The notes beneath the pieces are model-generated. The model did not search any database, was not told the origin of the DNA, and saw only the letters and a program-made list of their open reading frames with translations. A stretch of DNA of 64,000 bases from Acidobacteriota bacterium (lineage in GTDB: Bacteria; Acidobacteriota; Terriglobia; Bryobacterales; Bryobacteraceae), in contig VFZU01000007.1 in the NCBI GenBank assembly GCA_016870995.1, positions 1-64,000 of the forward strand, in the 5' to 3' direction. Positions 1-9,986 of the stretch are shown piece by piece; the stretch's first letter is position 1, and every line of letters begins with the position of its first letter. Both the position numbers and the translations under genes were made by a program.

Positions 1-173
1 TCAAGACTCACGTAGCTGATCAGCGATGCCTGGTTCTGGTCGTTTCCGCGCATACAACATAGATGCTCGAAAATGCTCCCGCGTCACAGGTGCCGCTGGG
101 AGTTTTTCAACAAGTTCTTAGAGCTTCCTCAAGGATGCCGGGCCGAAGCCACAAGTTCTTAGGAGGAAATTTC

Positions 174-782
174 ATGAAAAAGTTCTTTTTGGCGATGGCC
201 GCAATAGTCGCGCTCACCGTTGGCACAGCCAGCGCAACCCCTGTTGGCACATTTGCATTCTCCGGCGGCACGCAAACCGTTGTCGCTCCGGGCAACTCCT
301 TTACCCTTCTCCCTGTCGTACTGCCGGGTGATACCTCTGCTTGGGGTACCTTTAGTGGCCCTGGCACTGGCGATTTTCAGATCGTGAACCCGTTCTACAT
401 GTACATCGTGGGTGCAACTGCTGGAAACAACTTCCAAGTCACTGAAACCAACGTGAATGCTGGTCTCACCTTCAACTTCGGTGCGAACTCCAGTACGACG
501 GCATACTCGTTCACGACCACTGGTTTTTCTGGTTCAAGCCTCGTGAGCTCGCCCAGCTTCAACGTTGCTGGCGCAATCTTGCTCGGCTACTTCACCAAAG
601 GTGCGGACACTGAAGTTGGCTCCATCACCTTCAGCTTCCAGAATCCGGTTGCTCCGAGCAACACGGTTCCTACCTCCAGCACGTCTTACTCCGCTGATGC
701 CTCCACCGTTCCCGAACCCAGCACCTACGCCATGCTCGGCACCGCCCTGCTCGGACTCGGCCTGCTCCGCCGTCGCAAGTAA
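174..782 (+). CDS. PEP-CTERM sorting domain protein
   Basis: Secreted protein of about 202 residues. The N-terminus (MKKFFLAMAAIVALTVG...) is a typical signal peptide ending near ATASA-type residues. The C-terminus carries the PEP-CTERM signature: VPEPSTYAMLG, a hydrophobic helix, then RRRK. Such tails are known to be handled by exosortase, with sorting to the cell surface or exopolysaccharide matrix. The middle is rich in Ser, Thr, Gly, Phe and Asn and matches no domain I recognise. The ATG at 174 is preferred over upstream in-frame codons because AGGAGGAAA lies at 161-169, 5 bases before it, and the signal peptide starts there. A strong terminator follows, so it is probably monocistronic. 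No exosortase gene is in the window. Confidence 0.9.
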   Translation: MKKFFLAMAAIVALTVGTASATPVGTFAFSGGTQTVVAPGNSFTLLPVVLPGDTSAWGTFSGPGTGDFQIVNPFYMYIVGATAGNNFQVTETNVNAGLTFNFGANSSTTAYSFTTTGFSGSSLVSSPSFNVAGAILLGYFTKGADTEVGSITFSFQNPVAPSNTVPTSSTSYSADASTVPEPSTYAMLGTALLGLGLLRRRK

Positions 783-812
783 TTGCTCCGGTAACAGCTC
801 GGTACAAAACCA

Positions 813-847
813 CTCGCGAGCCTTCGGGCTCGCGAGTTTTCGTTTTT
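813..847 (+). terminator. Rho-independent terminator of the PEP-CTERM gene
   Basis: A perfect 10-bp stem, CTCGCGAGCC / GGCTCGCGAG, closes a TTCG tetraloop and is followed by TTTTCGTTTTT. It starts 31 bases after the PEP-CTERM stop codon and reaches the 3' end of the opposing DUF1080 gene. Confidence 0.9.
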
Positions 848-1651
848 AGCGGCAAGCTTTAGGATCATGCTTCAGAAAATAATCTCGATACGCGGCCGAC
901 TTCTTGTCCATACACCCCACCAGATTCAGCAACTCCACCTTGCGAAACTGAACTGGATGCGACTCACTCTGCAAGCTGATTGTCCCTTCTTCCAGCAGCT
1001 TGCCATCCACCTTCACCGCAGTATCGTGCCCCGATACATTCCCCCCGCCCATCTGAGGCCGCTCATACTTCAACACGCTTGAGCCTTCCACAAAATGTTC
1101 AATTCCTTCACTCCCCCGCACCAGAAACTCCGCCCTCACCCACTGATCTCCGTCATAAGTCTTGCTCGTTGAATTCAAACAGTGCGGCGTAAACAACTTC
1201 CCCTCCCGCTCCACATTCGTCCCTGGCGTACACAGATTCGCCGTTGTCCGCGGCCCTTTCCCCAACCCGCCCAAAAACTGCGCTTCCACCGAAATCGGAA
1301 AATCCTGCTTCAGTCCCATCGATTCCACCGTCTGTCCATGCAGCATCACGCCGGAATTCCTCGTAGCCCAACCCGGCCCATCCTTAGCCTGCTCCCCCAC
1401 GAACCGATATTCAATCCGCAGCCGGTAATAACTGAATTTGTCCTTGTAGAACAAATGCCCGAACTGATTCGCGAACGAATCATAGCCGTCATAGCGAACC
1501 GTCAGATATCCATCCTCCACGCGAAACGCATTCGCATAGTTCACCCCTGCCGCTTGTCCGGCAATCTTCGGGGTCCACCCGTCAAATCCTTCCCATTAAA
1601 TAGCTGGATCCAATCCTGGCTCAAGAGCAAAAGTAAAAGTGTCGATTTCAC
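846..1651 (-). pseudogene. 3-keto-disaccharide hydrolase domain (DUF1080) gene, frameshifted
   Basis: The intact downstream frame (1544-846, about 232 residues from a GTG) matches the secreted DUF1080/3-keto-disaccharide hydrolase family: concanavalin-like fold, with motifs such as GVMLHGQ and WVRAEFLVRG. It lacks the family's N-terminus. That N-terminus lies upstream in another frame. From a GTG at 1651 the minus strand reads a short Leu-rich signal peptide, then SQDWIQLFNGKDLTG, the classic start of the family. The tryptophan that should follow (GW) is only reached by changing frame near 1580, where one base seems to be missing; from there WTPKIAGQAAGVNYAN continues in frame. So a single-base deletion, or a sequencing error, separates the two parts. 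The 5' end overlaps the region just upstream of the divergent sugar isomerase gene. Confidence 0.8.
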
Positions 1652-1683
1652 GCTACGCAGTTTACATGATAGGAATGGTGTCC

Positions 1684-2529
1684 ATGCTGACCCGGCGCTC
1701 TCTCCTCAGCCTCCTCGCCCTCCAGCTCTCCGCCAAAACCCGCTTCACTATGGCTGGTATGACCCTTCCCTGGTCCGCCTTTCCCTTTACCCGCGCCCTT
1801 GAAGGGATCCAAAAAGCAGGCTTCCACCAGGTCGCCTGGGGTGTCAATCACGCAGGCAAACCTCTCCTCCCGCTCAACGCCGATTCGAAGTTGCTGGCTC
1901 GCCAATCCCGCGATCTAGGCCTGAGACCCATCATGATGTTCTCCACCATCAACCTCGAAGCAGCAAACGCTGTCGAGGGTCACCTCCGCCGCCTCGACCA
2001 GGCCCGCGAAGCCAACATCCCCTTCCTGCTCACCTTCGGCAAAACTACCGGCGGCCAGCGCGACGCCTTCATCGAGTCCCTCACCAAACTGGCCCCTCAA
2101 GCAACGGGCGTCACCATCCTCATCAAGCAGCACGGCGGCAACACCGGCACTGGCGAGCTCTGCGCCCGCATCATCGACGAGGTCAACCACCCCTCGATCA
2201 AGCTCTGCTACGACGCCGGCAACGTGCTGGACTACGAAAACGCCGACCCCATCAAAGACATCCCCAAGTGCGCCCACCAGATCCGCGCCTTCAACATCAA
2301 AGACCACCGCAACTGGCCCAAAGACGAAGACTGCGGCCCCGGCTACGGCGAGATCGATCATTACCGCCTCCTCGAGCCCGTCCTCAACACCGGCCTTGAA
2401 ATCCCCCTCACTTTCGAAAACATCTCGCAACCCTTGCTGCCCAAACCCACCGCACCCGAACAAGTCGACCGTCAGGCGCAGCGTGCGAGAGAATACATGG
2501 AAACCGTCATCGGAGGCCTCCAACTATGA
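1684..2529 (+). CDS. Sugar phosphate isomerase/epimerase (TIM barrel), exported
   Basis: About 281 residues of the xylose isomerase-like TIM-barrel (AP endonuclease 2) family, resembling hydroxypyruvate isomerase-type proteins. Visible motifs are IKQHGGNTG, the metal-site region CYDAGN, FNIKDHRN and GYGEIDH. The N-terminus MLTRRSLLSLLAL has the twin-arginine look common in this group, so Tat export is likely. The start at 1684 is chosen because AGGAATGG lies 6-13 bases upstream; an ATG at 1666 would add six residues. Its stop overlaps the start of the next gene (ATGA), so it is translationally coupled to the Gfo/Idh oxidoreductase. The pair probably handles an unusual or oxidised sugar in the periplasm. 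The substrate cannot be read from sequence. Confidence 0.85.
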   Translation: MLTRRSLLSLLALQLSAKTRFTMAGMTLPWSAFPFTRALEGIQKAGFHQVAWGVNHAGKPLLPLNADSKLLARQSRDLGLRPIMMFSTINLEAANAVEGHLRRLDQAREANIPFLLTFGKTTGGQRDAFIESLTKLAPQATGVTILIKQHGGNTGTGELCARIIDEVNHPSIKLCYDAGNVLDYENADPIKDIPKCAHQIRAFNIKDHRNWPKDEDCGPGYGEIDHYRLLEPVLNTGLEIPLTFENISQPLLPKPTAPEQVDRQAQRAREYMETVIGGLQL

Positions 2530-3608
2530 ACCGCAGACTCATCCTCGCCATGCCCCTTGCGGCCCTGGCGCAAGAAAAAGTGAACACCGCCATGATTGGC
2601 GTCGGCAACCGGGGCAGCTTCCTCATGGAAAGCGTCCTCCGTCAACCCACCTCTCGCCTCGCCATGATCTGCGACCTCAAGCCTGACCGCCTCGATAAGG
2701 CCGCCACTGTCGCGTCCGCATCCAATCCCACGACAACCACGGAATGGAAGCGCGTCATCGACCGCAAAGACATCGATGCTGTCTTCATCGCCACTCCCCC
2801 GCACCTGCACGCCGAGATGGCCATCGCAGCACTCAAAGCCGGCAAGCACGTCTACTGTGAAAAGCCTATCGCTACCACTCCCGCCGATCTCAAGGCGCTC
2901 GTCGAAGCCGCCAAGTCCTCGAACAAAGTCTTCGTCGCTGGCCAGCAACTCCGCTCGATGTCTCAACTCAAAGCCGCCGTCGAGCTCATCCACGATGGCA
3001 TCCTCGGCGATGTCCTCATGGTCAAAGCCCAACGCCACGCTACCGCCGATCTCGATTACAACGGCAGCTCCGGCGACTGGTATTACAACTACGCGAAGTC
3101 TGGCGGTTACCTCGTCGAGCAATCCGTCCACAACCTCGACGCCTGCAACTGGGTCATCAACCAGCGCCCTGCCCGCGCCTCTGGCTTTGGTGGCATCCAA
3201 CTACACAAGAACGAGCCCAAAGGCCGCAACATCTATGACCACCAGGTCCTCAACTACGAGTATCCAAACGGCGTCAAGATGTCCTTCACCCAGATGGTCT
3301 TCCATCCCCGCGGCATGCCCGCCGGCGGTCAGTACATCAACGTGTACGGCTCCAAAGGCTCAGCCGAACTCATGAGCACCTACATGATGTACACCGCTGA
3401 TGGCCAGCCCCCGAAGATGATCTCACCCAAGGCCGTCGAGAACCCCGACGCCCACACGCAGGCCTTCTACGACGCCATCCTCAAAGGCGGCAAGAATCCC
3501 GCCAACATCACGATTGGCGCCACCGCCGCCGCCACTGCCATCCTCGGCAACGAGGTTTGCCGCCAGGGGAAAGTCCTCCGCTGGGAAGACTTAAGCTTCG
3601 GCATCTGA
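2526..3608 (+). CDS. Gfo/Idh/MocA family oxidoreductase
   Basis: 360 residues. A short hydrophobic N-terminus (LILAMPLAALAQ) is followed by a Rossmann fold with the nucleotide motif GVGNRG near residue 25, the conserved CEKPIA (the catalytic-site Lys of the EKP motif), and a C-terminal substrate domain including YNYAKSGGYLVEQSVHNLD. This is the NAD(P)-dependent sugar dehydrogenase fold. In this family members with a leader peptide are often periplasmic and carry a tightly bound cofactor. The ATG overlaps the stop of the preceding isomerase gene by ATGA. Family assignment is secure; substrate is unknown, probably a sugar or inositol-like compound. Confidence 0.9.
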   Translation: MNRRLILAMPLAALAQEKVNTAMIGVGNRGSFLMESVLRQPTSRLAMICDLKPDRLDKAATVASASNPTTTTEWKRVIDRKDIDAVFIATPPHLHAEMAIAALKAGKHVYCEKPIATTPADLKALVEAAKSSNKVFVAGQQLRSMSQLKAAVELIHDGILGDVLMVKAQRHATADLDYNGSSGDWYYNYAKSGGYLVEQSVHNLDACNWVINQRPARASGFGGIQLHKNEPKGRNIYDHQVLNYEYPNGVKMSFTQMVFHPRGMPAGGQYINVYGSKGSAELMSTYMMYTADGQPPKMISPKAVENPDAHTQAFYDAILKGGKNPANITIGATAAATAILGNEVCRQGKVLRWEDLSFGI

Positions 3609-3631
3609 CCAGGCAATTCGCGCCACTCCGC

Positions 3632-4501
3632 TCAAACCGCCCGGAACCCGTAGGTCTCGTACCGCCACGAGATCTCCCCGCCCTTCACCGTTAACACCCC
3701 AAACCCCTCGGGGTGTCCAATCCGTGCACCCTTCCACCAGTTCCCGCTCACGGCCCCTGACGTAATGAACTGCGTCCCCTCATAAACCACCGTCTCCCGA
3801 ATATGCGTATGTCCCTGTAGCACTGCCTTGAGGTTGTAAGGCTTCATCACCTCCAGCACCTTGCTCGCATTCGTTACCAGATACGTCTCCGCCGTCTTCC
3901 AAGGGTCCGGCACAATCTGCATCACCCCGCTCACCAGCGGAACATGCGTCAACACGACAACAGGCCGCGTCGTCCCCACTTTCTTCAAATCCCCCCGCAA
4001 CCACTCCATCTGCTCCTCATCGATCAACCCAACAAATCCCCGGTTCGCGGTCGCCCCGATCGAATCGAGCAACACAAAGTGCCACCCCTTGTGATCAAAC
4101 GATCGATACCGCTTCCCGATCCGGTCCTCAAAGTACTTCTTTCCATAGAGAGGATCCGTCGCCGGCACATTGCTCTTGTTCGATAACCCGATCACATCAT
4201 GATTTCCCGGCACCGCATAAACCGGCGCACTGATCCGCTTCAATGTCTCCTCATACAGCCCGAACAGCTCCCGAGCCTTCACGGTCGACGTCTCATTCGC
4301 ATCAAATACCAGATCCCCGCCAGCCAGAACCAAGTCCGGCCTCAACTGGTCAATCTTCGCAAAGCACGCACGGCATCCATCTGCCGCCTTCAGTTCCACC
4401 TGAATATGTGGATCCGTGAAGTGTACAAACGAAAAGCCCGGCTCCGCCGCCAGCACTGGCGGCAAAAAGGATATTGCTCCCAGAAGACTTCTTCGATCCA
4501 T
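3632..4501 (-). CDS. Calcineurin-like metallophosphoesterase, exported
   Basis: About 289 residues with the full calcineurin-like motif set in order: FTDPHIQ (D-x-H), GGDLVFD, GNHD, VVLTHVPL and GHTH. This is the two-metal phosphoesterase fold; the substrate may be a nucleotide or other phosphodiester. The N-terminus MDRRSLLGAISF is a Tat-like signal, so the methionine at 4501 is preferred to the two ATGs at 4507 and 4510. It points towards the Gfo/Idh gene and diverges from the M20 peptidase gene, with only 38 bases between the starts. I see no clear ribosome binding site. Confidence 0.87.
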   Translation of the reverse strand: MDRRSLLGAISFLPPVLAAEPGFSFVHFTDPHIQVELKAADGCRACFAKIDQLRPDLVLAGGDLVFDANETSTVKARELFGLYEETLKRISAPVYAVPGNHDVIGLSNKSNVPATDPLYGKKYFEDRIGKRYRSFDHKGWHFVLLDSIGATANRGFVGLIDEEQMEWLRGDLKKVGTTRPVVVLTHVPLVSGVMQIVPDPWKTAETYLVTNASKVLEVMKPYNLKAVLQGHTHIRETVVYEGTQFITSGAVSGNWWKGARIGHPEGFGVLTVKGGEISWRYETYGFRAV

Positions 4502-4539
4502 ATGCATCATGCTATCAACACTCTGTTACGCTGACACCC

Positions 4540-5949
4540 ATGATGCGTTTCGTTCTGATTGCAATCTTCGTGACCAGCCTGTTTGCTCAAGCCCCCGATT
4601 GGGCCAAAGTCGAAGCGGAGACCCTCAAACACTTCACCGAGATCGTCAAGATCAATAGCGCCGACCCTGGTGGCAGCGAGAAGCCTGTGGTCGACTACAT
4701 CAAGAAAGTCCTCGACGCCGAAGGCATTGAATCGAAAATCTTCACGATGGAGAACTTCGCCGACCCTGACATCATTCGCCCCAACCTCATTGCCCGCCTC
4801 AAGGGCAGTGGCAAGAAGAAGCCCCTCCTTATCGTCGGCCACACCGACACCGTCAACGTCGACGAGAAGAAGTGGACGCACGGTCCATTCTCGGCCCACC
4901 GCGAAGGTGGCTATGTCTATGGCCGCGGTACCGTCGACGACAAAGACAACCTCGTCGCCGCCATGATGTCCATCATTCTGCTGAAGCGCCAAAAGGTCCA
5001 GCTCGATCGCGACGTCATCTTCATGGCCGAAGCAGGCGAAGAGGGCAACCCCGCCATTGGAGTCGCCTTCCTCGTTCGTGAACACTACCCCGAGATTGAC
5101 GCCGAATACTGCCTTGCCGAAGGCGGTAGCGTTGTCCGCACCGCCGGCACCCTCAAGATGGTCTCCGTCCAAACCACCGAGAAGATCCCCGCAGGCGTCC
5201 GCCTGGTCGCCAACGGCGTCGCTGGCCACGGCTCTGTACCTCTGCAATCGAACGCTGTCGTCCACATCGCCCAGGCCGTCGCCAAGGTCGCCGCCTGGCA
5301 GCCGCCCATGCGTCTCAACGACACCACCCGCACCTACTTCGAGCGCCTCGCCACTGTTGCCACCCCCGAAGAACGCGCCCGCTACAACGGCCTCCTCGAC
5401 CCTGAGAAGACCGACGCGATCCAAGCCTGGATGGCCGCCAACGATCCCCGCCACAATTCGATGCTTCGCACTTCGGTTTCCCCCAACATCATCAAAGCTG
5501 GCTACCGTCGTAACGTCATCCCCTCGGAGGCCGAAGCCACGCTCGACATCCGCGCCCTCCCCGACGAAGACTTGAAGAAATTCGATGAACAGCTTCGCAG
5601 CGTCATCAACGACCCCGCAGTGAAGATCGTTCGCGACGGCTGGGCCTCCCGCCCCGGCGCAGCCCCCTCCAGCCTCACCAATGAAGCCTTCAAGACCATC
5701 GAAGCAGTCGCCAAGAAGCACTACCCCGGCGTCCCCACGATTCCTTCGATGTCCACCGGCGCCACCGACATGGCCTTCCTCCGCTCCAAAGGTATGCAAT
5801 GCTACGGCATCGGCCCCATGATCGACAGCGAAGACGGCCCCAAGGGCTTCGGCGCACACTCCGATCAGGAACGTATCCTCGAATCCTCCCTCTACACCTT
5901 CGTCAAGTTCCACTACGATCTGGTTGAGGAACTGGCCAAAGTTAAATAA
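4540..5949 (+). CDS. M20 family metallopeptidase, secreted
   Basis: 469 residues from tandem ATGs at 4540/4543. A signal peptide (VLIAIFVTSLFAQ) precedes an M20 di-zinc peptidase/deacylase domain. Zinc and catalytic residues are visible: GHTDTV (His101, Asp103), GRGTVDDKD (Asp133), EAGEEG (Glu167 catalytic base, Glu168) and the terminal GAHSDQE histidine. The lid/dimerisation domain lies between. The length fits the carnosinase/CPG2-type M20 group, which cleaves dipeptides or N-acyl amino acids; exact substrate unknown. The gene ends at 5949, directly before the VapB operator palindrome. Confidence 0.9.
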   Translation: MMRFVLIAIFVTSLFAQAPDWAKVEAETLKHFTEIVKINSADPGGSEKPVVDYIKKVLDAEGIESKIFTMENFADPDIIRPNLIARLKGSGKKKPLLIVGHTDTVNVDEKKWTHGPFSAHREGGYVYGRGTVDDKDNLVAAMMSIILLKRQKVQLDRDVIFMAEAGEEGNPAIGVAFLVREHYPEIDAEYCLAEGGSVVRTAGTLKMVSVQTTEKIPAGVRLVANGVAGHGSVPLQSNAVVHIAQAVAKVAAWQPPMRLNDTTRTYFERLATVATPEERARYNGLLDPEKTDAIQAWMAANDPRHNSMLRTSVSPNIIKAGYRRNVIPSEAEATLDIRALPDEDLKKFDEQLRSVINDPAVKIVRDGWASRPGAAPSSLTNEAFKTIEAVAKKHYPGVPTIPSMSTGATDMAFLRSKGMQCYGIGPMIDSEDGPKGFGAHSDQERILESSLYTFVKFHYDLVEELAKVK

Positions 5950-5950
5950 T

Positions 5951-5982
5951 CTACCTTTCATGATAGAATTCATGAAAGGTAG
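5951..5982. promoter_or_regulatory. vapBC operator palindrome with embedded -10 element
   Basis: Two perfect 13-base arms, CTACCTTTCATGA and TCATGAAAGGTAG, flank a 6-base spacer TAGAAT that differs from the consensus -10 TATAAT at one position. A weak -35 (TTAAAT) ends 16 bases before it. The right arm supplies the purine-rich stretch AAAGGTAG just before the vapB ATG at 5988. Autorepression of type II TA operons by antitoxin binding to such palindromes is well established; the assignment to VapB here is inference from position. Confidence 0.75.
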
Positions 5983-5987
5983 AAAGC

Positions 5988-6242
5988 ATGCCGATCAGCA
6001 TTAAGAACGAGGCAACCGAGGAATTGGCTCGTAAGCTCGCCGACCTCACCGGCAAGAGCTTGACGAATACAATTCACGACTCCCTTCAAAAGGAGTACGA
6101 TACAGTGATCTCCGAGCGGTCTGGAAAGGCTTCTGTTGATGAGCTTATGGAGATCGCTCGCCGTTGCGCCAATAGGCCATCACTGACAAATCTCACGGCC
6201 GATGAGATTCTTGGCTACGACGAGTTTGGGCTTCCCACCTAG
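5988..6242 (+). CDS. vapB: VapB family antitoxin (Rv0623-like)
   Basis: 84 residues. The N-terminal half (MPISIKNEATEELARKLADL) fits the ribbon-helix-helix type VapB antitoxins of the PSK_trans_fac/Rv0623 group, which bind their own operator. The C-terminal part (DEILGYDEFGLP) is the usual toxin-wrapping tail. The stop overlaps the toxin start by one base (TAGTG), so translation is coupled. The 32-bp palindrome just upstream is the likely operator. Together with VapC it forms a toxin-antitoxin pair that controls its own expression. Confidence 0.88.
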   Translation: MPISIKNEATEELARKLADLTGKSLTNTIHDSLQKEYDTVISERSGKASVDELMEIARRCANRPSLTNLTADEILGYDEFGLPT

Positions 6243-6634
6243 TGACCATCGACACTTCCGCTTTGATCGCAATCCTGTTCGATGAACCCGAACGCTTGGA
6301 GTTCACCCAGTTGGTCAGCGTCGCGAGCAGAAAGTTAATTTCAACCGTCAGCATTCTTGAGGCCACCATTGTTCTCGAATGCAGAAAAGGCGAGGATGGG
6401 GTCGCCGATTTGGACGCATGGCTTCGCAAGGCAGCGGTTCGTAGCGTGGACTTCGATAGCGATCAATTGGAACTCGCTCGCCGGGCTTCCCACCGCTTTG
6501 GCAAGGGCCGCCACCCGGCCGCCCTTAACTTCGGCGATTGCGCCTCCTACGCCCTCTCCCAATGGAGCGGCGAACCACTCCTCTTCAAGGGCAACGACTT
6601 CACTCTCACCGACGTTCTCCGCGTCCGCTCCTAA
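6242..6634 (+). CDS. vapC: VapC toxin, PIN-domain ribonuclease
   Basis: 130 residues from a GTG start that overlaps the vapB stop. It is a PIN domain of normal length with the acidic metal site intact: Asp4 (TIDTSA), Glu40 (SILEA), Asp99 (NFGDCASYA) and Asp119 (KGNDF). VapC toxins are Mg-dependent endoribonucleases that usually cut tRNA or rRNA; the target cannot be inferred. The gene seems intact, unlike the second VapC near 57 kb. Its 3' end overlaps by four bases the end of the convergent selenoprotein gene. Confidence 0.9.
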   Translation: MTIDTSALIAILFDEPERLEFTQLVSVASRKLISTVSILEATIVLECRKGEDGVADLDAWLRKAAVRSVDFDSDQLELARRASHRFGKGRHPAALNFGDCASYALSQWSGEPLLFKGNDFTLTDVLRVRS

Positions 6635-6972
6635 CCCAACACCTCCCGATACGCCCCCTCCTCAAACCCCACAACCACCGTCTTCCCCTTCCGGAAGGTC
6701 GGTGCCCTAAGGTTCCCCGTCGGCCCCAGCGCCACGGCCAGCACCTCCTCCATCGAAGCGCTCTTCATCGAAAAATGAAGCACCTTCTTCCCCTTCGCGA
6801 CGTAGACATCCGAGGCCGCCCCAAGGATCGCCCGCGCTCCCTCTCCATCAATCGGACGCTTCTTCGCATCCACCTGCTCCACCACCCCAATCTGATGCTT
6901 CGCAAGAAACTCCTGCGTCTTTCCGCAGCTCGTTCAACCAGGGCGATGATAATTCCAATCCACTTTGCTCAT
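6631..6972 (-). CDS. ArsC-like thioredoxin-fold protein with UxxC motif; predicted selenoprotein
   Basis: Reading from the ATG at 6972 gives MSKVDWNYHRPG, then TGA (6936-6934), then TSCGKTQEFLAKH and onward in the same frame to 6631: 113 residues if TGA is read as selenocysteine (Sec13). In the ArsC/Spx-like family this position is the first Cys of the CxxC redox motif (RPGCTSC), so UGA sits exactly where Sec would act; Cys16 is the resolving residue. The cis-Pro region APTFRKGKTVVVGF is intact near the C-terminus. A purine-rich GGAAG precedes the ATG. Downstream of the UGA the mRNA can form a bacterial-SECIS-like hairpin. The genome encodes SelA (26735-28033), which supports Sec decoding. 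An ordinary caller would start after the TGA and lose the active site. The alternative is a nonsense mutation of Cys TGC/TGT to TGA. Confidence 0.75.
6901..6936 (-). promoter_or_regulatory. UGA codon and candidate bacterial SECIS hairpin
   Basis: On the minus strand the UGA is 6936-6934. The following bases can pair as TGC-GGAAA with TTTCT-GCG (one bulged T, two G-U pairs), leaving a 10-base loop whose first base is G, 15 bases after the UGA. This spacing and loop G resemble the known bacterial SECIS pattern. A shorter alternative stem CTGCG/CGCAG (6913-6917 with 6924-6928) with loop GAAAGA is also possible. I folded it by eye only. Confidence 0.45.
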
Positions 6973-7004
6973 GCTTCCAGAATCGCAGAAGTGATAGTCT
7001 ACCA

Positions 7005-8611
7005 ATGATGCGAAAAGCAACCATTCTCCTTCTCCTCGCCGCTCTCTCAACCCTCGCCCAGACCGTCGAATACTCAAACGTCGGCGCCAAGATGGAGATG
7101 GACATCACTCGCCCCACTAACCAATCCGGCCCCGCCCCTGCCGTCCTGCTCATCCATGGCGGCGGCTTCCGCGCGGGCAAGCGTGAAAGCTACGCCGCTC
7201 TCGCCACGCGCCTCGCCGCTAAGGGTTACGTCGCCGCCACGGCCAGCTATCGCCTCGCCCCTCGTCATCAATTCCCCGCCGCCGTTGAAGACGTCAAAGC
7301 CGCCGTGAGATTCCTCCGCGCCAACGCAACCAAATACGGTATCGACCCCGAAAAAATCGCCGCCTGGGGCGGCAGCGCCGGCGGCCACCTCGTCTTGATG
7401 CTCGGCCTCACCGGCGACGTCGCCGAGTTCGAAGGCACCGGCCCCAACCGCGAGTTCTCCAGCAAAGTCCAAGCCGTCGTCAACTACTACGGCCCCACCG
7501 ACTTCACCCAGAGCTACTCAAAGAGCGTCGACGCCGCACAAGTCCTCCCGATCTGGCTCGGCGGCCACCTCGATCAAAATCGCAAGATCCACCAAAAGGC
7601 CAGCCCCCTCAACTGGGTCACCCCCAACGCCGCTCCCATCCTCTCCATCCACGGCACCAAAGACACCTACGTCGCCTACGAGCACAGCGTCATGCTCACC
7701 GAGCGCCTCCTCGCCGCCGGTGCCGAAGCTGAGCTCGAAACCATCTCTGGCGCAGGCCACGGCTTCAAAGGCGCAGACGCCGAAAAGGCCGAGACCCTAG
7801 GGGTCGCCTTCCTCGATCGCATTCTCAAAGCAGCACCCCCACAAACCCGGCTCCTGCTTTCCGACCATGGCCCCCGCGGTGAAATCCTCTCGATAGACTG
7901 GCCCTCCGGCAAGATCCACTGGACCCGCAAGAACGGCCGCGGCCACGACGTCCAAAGTCTTCCCAACGGCCACGTCCTCTTCACGATCGCCCCAGAAAAA
8001 CGCGTCGTCGAACTCGATGCAAAACAGGCCGAGGTCTGGTCCTACTCGGAAGGTCTCGAGCACCCCTTAAGCGCCCAGCGCCTCAAGAACGGCAACACCT
8101 TGATCGGCGACGCACGCGCCGGCAAAGTCATCGAAGTCACTCCCGACAAGAAAGTCGCCTGGACCTACGCCGCTCCCAACATCGCCAATATGCGCATGCG
8201 CAACAGCCGTCGCACCGATCATGGCACAACCCTCATCGCCGAAGAAGCCATCGCCAAGATCATTGAGGTGGATGCAAGTGGCAAAGTGATCTGGTCCTGG
8301 CAAGCCCCCAATGGCGAGCAACGCCGCTCTTACCAAGCCCTGCGTCTCCCCAACGGCAACACGGTCATCAGCATTTCTGATCCTGGCGAAGTCGTCGAAG
8401 TCTCTCCCGATGGCAAGGTCGTCCGCTCCATCGCTGGCTCCAAGATGGATCTCCAATTCGGCTGGGCGTCCGGCATGGCCGTCCTGCCCAACGGCAACTG
8501 GTTGATCGTCGATTACACAGGCCGCCGCGTTGTTGAAGTCGACCCCAAAGGCAAACTCGTTAACGAAATGCGCTCTGGCGACCGCACCTTCGCGAGTATC
8601 GACGTCGTTCG

Positions 8612-8615
<4 letters not shown>
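7005..8615 (+). CDS. Secreted alpha/beta hydrolase fused to a beta-propeller
   Basis: 536 residues. A signal peptide ([15 protein letters not shown]) is followed by an esterase/lipase-type alpha/beta hydrolase at about residues 20-275, with the oxyanion motif HGGGF, nucleophile Ser124 in GGSAGG, acid Asp220 (HGTKD) and His252 (GAGHGF). Residues about 280-536 contain five to six repeats of the type LPNGNTLI...VIEVDP.GKVVW, a PQQ-like/arylsulfotransferase-type beta-propeller. The hydrolase half probably deacylates a sugar or aryl ester; the propeller may bind substrate or a surface. The divergent neighbour on the left is the selenoprotein gene, 32 bases away. The fusion is unusual to me, and both halves look complete. 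Confidence 0.85.
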
Positions 8616-9982
<1,367 letters not shown>

Positions 9983-9986
9983 AAAA

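Noticed and set aside
110-162. Direct repeat ACAAGTTCTTAG upstream of the PEP-CTERM gene
   Set aside because: Only two short copies (110-121 and 151-162), the second ending in the ribosome binding site; too little to call a regulatory element.
1571-1590. Programmed frameshift in the DUF1080 gene
   Set aside because: No slippery heptamer and no downstream structure I can see; members of the family are normally encoded in one frame.
4507-5973. 488-codon open frame on the minus strand opposite the M20 peptidase gene
   Set aside because: It is a shadow frame caused by GC-rich third positions. Its translation is Gly/Val/Asp-rich with no domain, while the plus strand has all M20 motifs.
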